Assembly: GCF_019904235.1 (NCBI RefSeq)
Contig: NZ_CP063202.1
Coordinates: forward strand, 2,294,001-2,358,000
Length of the DNA stretch: 64,000 nt
Origin: Erythrobacter sp. SCSIO 43205
Lineage (GTDB): Bacteria; Pseudomonadota; Alphaproteobacteria; Sphingomonadales; Sphingomonadaceae
Reading direction: 5' to 3'
Positions 58,207 to 64,000 of the stretch are shown in pieces (within the stretch, counting starts at the first letter, position 1; every line of letters starts with the position of its first letter). A program made the translations under genes and the position numbers. Under the pieces are notes generated by a model. The model was not told the origin of the DNA and made no database searches. It saw only the letters and a list, made by a program, of their open reading frames with translations.

Positions 58207-59144
58207 CAGCCATTCTCCTTTGCGAAGGTTTCCAGGTCTTCCATTGTGATGAGGCTGCTCGTCTCAGCCTCTGAGGCAATCTTGCGGATCATGGGGGCGA
58301 GCACCTTGCCACCCAGTTCTACGAAATGGGAAACGCCATCTGCGTGCATAGCGCCCACACTCTCACGCCAGCGCACGCGGCCCGTGACCTGTTCGACCAA
58401 CAGGGCTTTCTCCTCAGCCGGATCGGTCACTTTGGCGGCCGTGACATTGGCATAGAGCGGCACAGCGAGCGCGCCGGGAGGGGTTTCTTGGAGCGCCTCG
58501 GCCATGCGGTCGGCGGCGGGCTTCATAAGCGAACAGTGGAACGGTGCCGACACGGGCAGCAGAACGCCGCGCTTAATGCCGTGCTCTTTGACAAGAGCAA
58601 CCGCGCGTTCAATCGCCGCCTTGTGGCCGGAGATTACGACTTGGCCCGGGTCATTGTCATTGGCGACTTCGCACACGTCACCTTCAGCAGCGGCTTCGGC
58701 GAGAGCTTTCGCTTTCTCAATATCGGCTCCCAGCAGAGCCGCCATCGCGCCCTCGCCCACGGGGACCGCCGATTGCATGGCAGAACCGCGCAGCTTCAAC
58801 AGGCGGGCCGTTGTCGCAAGGTCAAACGCACCCACGGCGCACAGCGCGGTGTATTCCCCCAGAGAGTGTCCGGCGACGCAGGATGCCGTATCCGCAAGCT
58901 TCACGCCAAACTCACGCTCCAAAACGCGCAAGGTCGCGATAGCGTTCGCCATGATCGCTGGCTGCGCGTTTTCGGTAAGGGTGAGCTGATCCTCTGGCCC
59001 ATCCGCCATGATCGTGAACAACTTCTGGCTGAGAGCCTCGTCCACTTCCTCAAACACTTCACGCGCAGCGGCGCTGGCAGCGGCGAGCTCGGTGCCCATG
59101 CCGACTTTTTGGCTTCCCTGACCCGGAAAAACGAATGCTTTCAT
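58206..59144 (-). CDS. fabD: Malonyl-CoA:ACP transacylase
   Basis: 312 residues. It begins MKAFVFPGQGSQKVGMG; the catalytic Ser is in GHSLGEYTAL, and the catalytic His in SAPFHCSLM. It loads malonyl groups onto acyl carrier protein for fatty acid synthesis. It is coupled to fabG downstream. Confidence 0.95.
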   Translation of the reverse strand: MKAFVFPGQGSQKVGMGTELAAASAAAREVFEEVDEALSQKLFTIMADGPEDQLTLTENAQPAIMANAIATLRVLEREFGVKLADTASCVAGHSLGEYTALCAVGAFDLATTARLLKLRGSAMQSAVPVGEGAMAALLGADIEKAKALAEAAAEGDVCEVANDNDPGQVVISGHKAAIERAVALVKEHGIKRGVLLPVSAPFHCSLMKPAADRMAEALQETPPGALAVPLYANVTAAKVTDPAEEKALLVEQVTGRVRWRESVGAMHADGVSHFVELGGKVLAPMIRKIASEAETSSLITMEDLETFAKENG

Positions 59145-59174
59145 GTCTTAGATCCCTGTTGTTGGGGCCGCGCG

Positions 59175-60005
59175 TTAAGAGGCCCGCGCCGGTCCTGCAA
59201 GCCCGAAAGGCACAACCCTGTTGGCAGATGTATGGCCAATTTCCGCCCGGCCAAGATAGGGGATGCCTGCCCTTGCGCACCAGAATTTGGCGATTTCCTC
59301 TTCGTTTTGACCGAAGGGAATGTCATTTTCGGGAATATCGCTGACCGCGCCAAGCCTTAGTCCCGCAAGACGCGGTAAACTCCCTGCAAGCGCGAAGAAA
59401 CAGCGGTCAACCGCGTAAAGCTGCTCGCTCACTTCCTCGACCATCACCACATGGCCGGAAAGGTCGGGCATCAGCGGGGTCTTTGCCAGCATGGCAAGCG
59501 TGATGAGGTTAAACGCAGCGGTCGGCGTCACTCCGTCAACGCTCGGCTCCATGCCAGAGTTATCCCCGCCAAACCAGCGCAGCACACGGCGCGCAGATTC
59601 GGGGCCGCTCGAAGAACTCGCGCTTATCGGCATGGAGCCGTGCGCGCATTGCCCAATGCCGGCACGATAAAGCGCGCCCAGCAAATAGCCGCAGTCAGAA
59701 TAGCCGACGTATGTCTTCTCGCGCGCACTCGCGTTCATGCGGGCAATCGCCGCCTCGGCGATCCGGTTCGAGCCATAGCCCCCGCGCGCAAACCACACCG
59801 CGTCGAAGGCCGGGTCATTGGCGCAGTCGAGCAATCCGGTAAGCCGCGTCAGATCGTCGCCCGCAAAGTGGCCCGACCGCTCAAAGCACTGATCGTGAAA
59901 CGTCACCGAGTGTTCAGGAAACTCAGCGGCAACCAGCGCCTCCAATGCGGCGGCGTGGTCCTTTGTTATTGCCCTTGCAGGCGCGCAGATGGCGATATTT
60001 GTCAT
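59175..60005 (-). CDS. LD-carboxypeptidase (peptidase S66)
   Basis: 276 residues. The nucleophile Ser lies in YVGYSDCGYLL; the Gly-rich RGGYGSNRI, the Glu in VVMVEEV and the His in EIGHTSANRVVPFG complete the family pattern. It removes the terminal D-Ala from muropeptide tetrapeptides, a step of peptidoglycan recycling. The ATG at 60005 is chosen over one at 60071 that would overlap the divergent Mur ligase. The neighbour ligase makes use of tripeptides, so the two probably work together. Confidence 0.85.
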   Translation of the reverse strand: MTNIAICAPARAITKDHAAALEALVAAEFPEHSVTFHDQCFERSGHFAGDDLTRLTGLLDCANDPAFDAVWFARGGYGSNRIAEAAIARMNASAREKTYVGYSDCGYLLGALYRAGIGQCAHGSMPISASSSSGPESARRVLRWFGGDNSGMEPSVDGVTPTAAFNLITLAMLAKTPLMPDLSGHVVMVEEVSEQLYAVDRCFFALAGSLPRLAGLRLGAVSDIPENDIPFGQNEEEIAKFWCARAGIPYLGRAEIGHTSANRVVPFGLAGPARAS

Positions 60006-60060
60006 TAACTCTACGGTGGGCGCTTGTATCTCGACTTGCAAGCCCATAACCATGCGCCCC

Positions 60061-61485
60061 ATGACGGACACTACGGGTCAGGGCGACGCGATGCGCCCCT
60101 TCTTTTTCTGCGGCATTGGCGGGTCGGGTATGCTCCCGCTAGCACAGCTTGCGCAAGGCTTTGGCCATGAAGTAGCGGGCTCTGACCGCAGCTTTGATCA
60201 GGGACGCACTCCTGAAAAATTTGCGTGGCTGGAACGCAATGGTTTTGCCCTTTTTCCACAAGATGGCAGCGGGTTGACGAGCGCCAAGCAAACCCTGATC
60301 GCGTCCGCTGCGGTTGAGGACACCGTGCCCGAAGTCGCCCGCGCAAAGGAATTGGGCTGCAAACGCTTGACGCGCGCCGAACTGCTTTCAGAGCTTTTCA
60401 ACGCGGCGGGATATTCTCTCGCGATTGGCGGCACATCGGGCAAAAGCACCGTCACCGGCATGATCGCATGGATCCTTGCAGACGTCGGCCATGACCCCAC
60501 CGTGATGAACGGCGCGGTGATGAAAAACTTTGTCGATGAGGCAAACCCCTTTGCCAGCGCGCGCGTCGGTAGCCCGCGTGTCTTCGTCAGCGAAGTCGAT
60601 GAAAGCGATGGCTCCATCGCCCTTTTCAAACCCACCATCGGCGTGCTCTTGAACGTCAGCCTTGACCACAAATCAATCGAGGAATTGCGCAAGCTTTTCG
60701 GTGACTATGTGGCCACCGCTGGCTGCGCTGTAATCAATATGGATGACGAGGAATCACGCTTCCTCGCTGAACACGCGAGGCAGACGGTAACCTTCGGCAT
60801 TGAGCAGCAAGACGCCGATTTGACGGTGGAACCGGATAGCATTGAGCAAGGCCCATTGAGCATCCGCGCTGTCGTGATCGACAATCGCAGCAAAGAGGTA
60901 TTCCCGCTGGAACTCCCCATGCCGGGGATGCACAATCTGTCGAACGCGCTCGCCGCGATTGCGGCATTGAGCGCCGCCGGAGTGGAAACAAGCCGCAGCG
61001 TCTATGCCCTAAGCCGGTTTAGGGGGCTCGCACGCCGCTTTGACGTGGTGGGCACGAGCCCCTCTGGCATCAGCGTGATCGACGACTTTGGCCACAATCC
61101 GGAAAAATGCGCGGCGACCTTACGCACACTTAAAGCCACCGAAGGCCGCGTGATCGCCTTCTTCCAGCCGCATGGATACGGGCCCCTTCGCCAGATGGGT
61201 GATGAGCTCGCCCAAACCTTCGCACGCGAGCTTGGGTCGGACGACATCACAATCATGTGTGACCCCGTCTACTTCGGCGGCACCGTAGATCGCAGCGAAG
61301 GCACCGAGCGGATTGTCGGCCTTATCGAAGAGCACGGCGGCTCAGCCGAGCACATCGCTTCGCGCGAGGATTGCGGCGACCGTATTATCGAGATCGCGCG
61401 AGCAGGCGACCGCGTGGTGATCATGGGCGCGCGAGACGACACTTTGAGCGCTTTTGCGAAAGATGTGCTAGACCGCCTTATATGA
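60061..61485 (+). CDS. Mur ligase family protein, probable Mpl (UDP-MurNAc:tripeptide ligase)
   Basis: 474 residues from the ATG at 60061 (60052 and 60091 are alternatives). It has a Mur ligase N-terminal domain (FFFCGIGGSGMLPLA), the ATP loop GGTSGKSTVTGM, central VDESDGSIALF and LLNVSLDHKS, and the C-terminal domain with DDFGHNPEKCAATLR and FQPHGYGPLR. Both MurC and Mpl fit. The pairing with an LD-carboxypeptidase favours Mpl, which reattaches recycled tripeptide to UDP-MurNAc. The P-loop reads GTSGKST where GTHGKTT is usual. Confidence 0.8.
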   Translation: MTDTTGQGDAMRPFFFCGIGGSGMLPLAQLAQGFGHEVAGSDRSFDQGRTPEKFAWLERNGFALFPQDGSGLTSAKQTLIASAAVEDTVPEVARAKELGCKRLTRAELLSELFNAAGYSLAIGGTSGKSTVTGMIAWILADVGHDPTVMNGAVMKNFVDEANPFASARVGSPRVFVSEVDESDGSIALFKPTIGVLLNVSLDHKSIEELRKLFGDYVATAGCAVINMDDEESRFLAEHARQTVTFGIEQQDADLTVEPDSIEQGPLSIRAVVIDNRSKEVFPLELPMPGMHNLSNALAAIAALSAAGVETSRSVYALSRFRGLARRFDVVGTSPSGISVIDDFGHNPEKCAATLRTLKATEGRVIAFFQPHGYGPLRQMGDELAQTFARELGSDDITIMCDPVYFGGTVDRSEGTERIVGLIEEHGGSAEHIASREDCGDRIIEIARAGDRVVIMGARDDTLSAFAKDVLDRLI

Positions 61486-61757
61486 CGATCTATCGCCTCG
61501 CCGTTCGCCATGCCCAGCTGATGCTGTTCGCCACTCTGGCGGCGTTTATGTTCGTTATCACCATCGACAAATGGATGGGGCATTCGACATGGGCCTTTGC
61601 GGTGGCGGTGCTGCTCTTGATCCTCGTGAATGTGCGCATCCGCTATTTCAATTGCCCGCATTGCGGCAAGAACCTGTTCTTTCGCGGGGCGTTTATGGTG
61701 CCTTGGCCCAACAAAACTTGTGGCAATTGCGGGGCGGATTTGGACGCGGGAGGCTAA
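61482..61757 (+). CDS. Small membrane protein with a C-terminal zinc ribbon
   Basis: 91 residues. Two hydrophobic segments (about residues 12-27 and 35-52) are followed by two CxxC knuckles, NCPHCGKN and TCGNCGAD, that should bind one zinc. The ATG overlaps the Mur ligase stop by four bases, so it is translated with that gene. No family was recognised beyond the zinc ribbon. Confidence 0.78.
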   Translation: MTIYRLAVRHAQLMLFATLAAFMFVITIDKWMGHSTWAFAVAVLLLILVNVRIRYFNCPHCGKNLFFRGAFMVPWPNKTCGNCGADLDAGG

Positions 61758-61765
61758 GCCTCATT

Positions 61766-61865
61766 CGTCATTGCGAGCCGCGAAGCGGCGCGGCAATCCA
61801 TGATCGAAGCCCGCCCAATTGCACAAGGTTTGTACATGGATTGCTTCGCTACGCTCACAATGACG
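61766..61865. repeat. Inverted repeat pair, third family
   Basis: Two units, 61766-61802 (begins CGTCATTGCGAGC) and 61835-61865 (ends GCTCACAATGACG), are imperfect inverted copies sharing CGTCATTG..GCAATCCATG. The spacer is 32 bases. This CGTCATTGCGAGC type is widespread in bacterial genomes. It sits between the zinc ribbon gene and the GST gene, which converge, and could also stop transcription. Confidence 0.8.
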
Positions 61866-61873
61866 AGTGATGG

Positions 61874-62503
61874 CTAAGGCGCGCCGGCTTTTTCCTTTGC
61901 CACTGCGGCTTGGTAGGCCTCGCGCGACGTTAGCCGCTCGCGGTACGCCTTAAGCGGCTCAGGGATGCGGTCATCCAGCCCGACGGCTTTCGCCAATACC
62001 AGCGCATAGCCAACGCAAATATCGGCAACGGTAAAGCGATCCGCGCACAGATACTCGCGCGCCTCCAACCGCTGCTCGATCTTCACAAGGCGCTTTTCAA
62101 ACCAGTTGGCATAGGCGTGGCCCGCATCCTCCCAGCCCTTGCGCTTTTCGAAGATCGCAAAGCGCATATAGACCGTTTGCGGGAAGGTGATCGTGGCATC
62201 GGCGTGATAGGTGTAGTCGAGATATTCGCCATAATCGCGCTCTCCCGGCTGAACGATCAGGGCATCCGCCCCGCTCTTCACCGCCAAGTAATGCGCAATC
62301 GCGCAGCTCTCGGTCATCTGCGTATCGCCATCAATCAGCATCGGGATCGTGCCGAGCGGATTGATCTCCAGATATTCGGGCGCTTTGTGGCGCGGTGGAA
62401 AGGGCAGCATCCTGAGATCAAGCTCGACCCCTGCCTCTTCCGCCGCCCAGGTGCAGCGCTGCCCGCGTGAACCTGCGCAGGTATAAAGGATAGGAAGAGC
62501 CAT
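61874..62503 (-). CDS. Glutathione S-transferase family protein
   Basis: 209 residues. The thioredoxin-like part reads LPILYTCAGSRGQRCTWAAEE, PLGTIPMLIDG and ESCAIAHYLA, and the helical part has FTVADICVGYAL. A Cys or Ser near residue 10 may be catalytic (CAGSRG). The ATG at 62503 overlaps the stop of the upstream membrane gene (TGATG). The substrate is unknown. Confidence 0.87.
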   Translation of the reverse strand: MALPILYTCAGSRGQRCTWAAEEAGVELDLRMLPFPPRHKAPEYLEINPLGTIPMLIDGDTQMTESCAIAHYLAVKSGADALIVQPGERDYGEYLDYTYHADATITFPQTVYMRFAIFEKRKGWEDAGHAYANWFEKRLVKIEQRLEAREYLCADRFTVADICVGYALVLAKAVGLDDRIPEPLKAYRERLTSREAYQAAVAKEKAGAP

Positions 62504-63444
62504 CAATGCGCGCCCTCATAGCCGATGATCTTATGCAGCACGAAAGCGATGACCATGCCGAGCGCTAAACCGATCACCCCCGAAATCGCGGCATAGGTGA
62601 CCCAGCCTGCGATGCCAGAAAATGCGCCAGTCGCGCCGGCAACCGCATATTCTGCGCCATGGGCGATGTCATAAAACAGGTCAAAGCCGACCTCATGCGT
62701 GCCGTGAACGATAATCCCGCCGCCAACCCACAGCATCGCAATGGTGCCAACAAAAGAGAGGGCGATCAGAAGATAGGGAACCGAGTTCACAAGGAAGCGC
62801 CCAAAAGATTGCGCAGCAGAACTCTCCTTCTTGCTAAGGTGCAGGCCAACATCATCCATCTTCACAATCAAGGCGACTGCGCCGTAAACCACAATAGTCA
62901 CGATGAAACCCACAAGAGCAAGCGCAAGGCCGCGTTCCCACCATGTCGGGAGGTCAAGCTCGTTCAAGGTGATTGCCATGATCTCAGCAGACAGGATCAA
63001 ATCGGTGCGGATGGCGCCTGAAATACGCTGTTTTTCAAAACTTTCCGGATCGGTGATGACGTCTTCAACCGTCTTGCCGTGCTTTGCCCCGCCAAGCTTT
63101 TCCATCACCTTTTCCGCGCCTTCATAGCAAAGGAAGGCACCGCCCAGCATCAGGATCCAGATGATCGCTTGTGGCAGGAATTCGGACAGCAGAATGGCGC
63201 CGGGAAGAAGGATGATGAGCTTGTTGAAAAGGCTGCCCTTGGTGATCGCCCAAATGATCGGAAGCTCGCGCGCTGGCGAAAGGCCCGTCACATAGCTTGG
63301 TGTGACGGCGGCATCGTCAATGACAACGCCTGCGGTTTTGGAGCCCGCTCTGCCTGCGGCCGCCGCGATATCGTCCACCGAAGCAGACGCCGCGCGAGCG
63401 ATCACTGCCACATCGTCAAACAGCGCAACCAATCCTGATGGCAT
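62503..63444 (-). CDS. DUF808 family membrane protein
   Basis: 313 residues starting MPSGLVALFDDVAVIAR, the standard opening of this family; GGAAAGG lies 6 bases before this ATG, so it is preferred to the ATG at 63459. Several hydrophobic segments occur (for example near 80-105, 165-195, 220-245 and 280-305). E. coli YedI belongs here. The molecular function is unknown. Confidence 0.85.
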   Translation of the reverse strand: MPSGLVALFDDVAVIARAASASVDDIAAAAGRAGSKTAGVVIDDAAVTPSYVTGLSPARELPIIWAITKGSLFNKLIILLPGAILLSEFLPQAIIWILMLGGAFLCYEGAEKVMEKLGGAKHGKTVEDVITDPESFEKQRISGAIRTDLILSAEIMAITLNELDLPTWWERGLALALVGFIVTIVVYGAVALIVKMDDVGLHLSKKESSAAQSFGRFLVNSVPYLLIALSFVGTIAMLWVGGGIIVHGTHEVGFDLFYDIAHGAEYAVAGATGAFSGIAGWVTYAAISGVIGLALGMVIAFVLHKIIGYEGAH

Positions 63445-63641
63445 CTCGCACCTTTCCATTATAAGTTTCTATGGCTTGCCCAAGTGCACTTGCATCGCCG
63501 AGTGCACAAGACTTGCAATCTCCACCAAACTCGGTATGTGCGCGCATCCCTTCTTTGAAAGAGGGTCAGAAGAAAGCCGGAGGGGCCCTGCAATCCCGCA
63601 GACAAGCCAGCGATCGGCATTACAGTGTAAGGATAAGAAGC
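63445..63641 (+). promoter_or_regulatory. rpsF leader and promoter region
   Basis: About 200 bases between the DUF808 start and rpsF, which are divergent. A TTGCAA-like -35 (near 63514) and TATGTG -10 (near 63535) give a plausible promoter. Behind it, GC-rich bases with CCGG and GGCCC could fold; many rpsF leaders bind S6:S18 for feedback control, but the fold was not confirmed here. Confidence 0.35.
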
Positions 63642-64000
63642 ATGGCTCTTTATGAGCACATCTTCCTTGCGCGTCAGGACTTGAGCCAGTCTCAAGTGGA
63701 CGCGTTGGCGGCCACGGCGACCGAAATCGTCGAAGCGAACGAAGGTAAAGTCACCAAGACCGAAACCTGGGGCCTTAAATCCCTCGCTTACAAGATCGAG
63801 CGCAACCGTAAAGCGCACTTTGTCATGCTCAACATCGAAGGCCCGGGCTCCGTGGTCGCTGAGCTTGAGCGTCAGACCCGTATCAATGAAGACGTCATCC
63901 GTTACATGACCATTCGTGTCGACGAACACGAAGAAGGTCCATCTGTGATGATGCGCAAGAACGAGCGCGACCGTAAGCGCCGTTCAGACCGTGAGGAGCG
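63642..64000 (+). CDS. rpsF: 30S ribosomal protein S6 (3' end beyond the window)
   Basis: 119 complete codons are visible and the frame runs off the right edge. It opens [15 protein letters not shown], with [19 protein letters not shown] and [13 protein letters not shown] in the middle and [18 protein letters not shown], all typical of S6. S6 binds S18 and 16S rRNA in the small subunit. AAGGATAAG lies 5-13 bases before the ATG. rpsR and rplI usually follow. Confidence 0.96.
   Translation, partial: MALYEHIFLARQDLSQSQVDALAATATEIVEANEGKVTKTETWGLKSLAYKIERNRKAHFVMLNIEGPGSVVAELERQTRINEDVIRYMTIRVDEHEEGPSVMMRKNERDRKRRSDREE

Overview
The window looks like a stretch of chromosome from an alphaproteobacterium of the order Sphingomonadales, most likely family Erythrobacteraceae (inference from gene content and order; no database search was run). 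The signs are the bamD-recN-ligA block usual in Alphaproteobacteria, sdhC-sdhD-sdhA, a PEP-CTERM-like protein, several glutathione S-transferases and short-chain dehydrogenases, and GC-rich palindromic intergenic repeats. Coding density is high. No gene-free stretch exceeds about 300 bases, and no tRNA, rRNA or CRISPR array was seen.

Layout. 1-7.8 kb: a short-chain dehydrogenase, a PilZ protein, a serine hydrolase lipoprotein, a photolyase paired with a membrane hydrolase, an esterase followed directly by rppH, a GST and a TPR protein. 7.9-13.0 kb: a minus-strand run with an RsmB-type methyltransferase, a palindromic repeat pair, guaB, an M28 peptidase and bdhA. 13.1-19.6 kb: a zinc metallopeptidase, a BlaI/BlaR-like pair with a visible operator dyad, a phytase-like esterase/cyclophilin fusion, ParD/ParE and a PH-like membrane protein. 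19.7-25.7 kb: sdhCDA (no sdhB beside it), short-chain dehydrogenases, a GIY-YIG gene tightly bracketed by inverted palindromes, prmA and a CinA-C protein. 25.7-31.8 kb: ligA, recN and bamD with small membrane proteins between them.

31.8-41.8 kb is the most accessory part: a TPR lipoprotein, a low-complexity PEP-CTERM-like protein, a 2OG-Fe(II) oxygenase, a lone molybdopterin oxidoreductase, a helix-turn-helix protein whose stop codon lies in a palindromic repeat, and a type II restriction-modification pair (C5 methyltransferase and Cfr10I/Bse634I-like endonuclease) sitting against the 3' end of lepA. 41.8-46.4 kb holds two paralogous PAS-GGDEF-EAL-PilZ proteins, one with a degenerate EAL domain. 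46.6-55.7 kb: phaC and phaZ for polyhydroxyalkanoate turnover, an epoxide-hydrolase-like enzyme overlapping a glycerophosphodiesterase, an N-acyl-D-amino-acid deacylase, a DUF2855 protein and an orphan GH19 endolysin-like protein. 55.7-64 kb: dnaN, fabD-fabG, a divergent LD-carboxypeptidase/Mpl-like pair that suggests peptidoglycan recycling, a GST, a DUF808 protein, and the start of rpsF running off the end.

The strongest candidate for something undescribed is the 362-base unit at 23180-23541: a 97-residue GIY-YIG protein lying 7 and 3 bases from inverted copies of a 29-base palindrome. This resembles the way RAYT transposase genes are flanked by REP sequences in gammaproteobacteria. A gene-less pair of similarly built palindromes at 9086-9163 could be the matching non-autonomous form.
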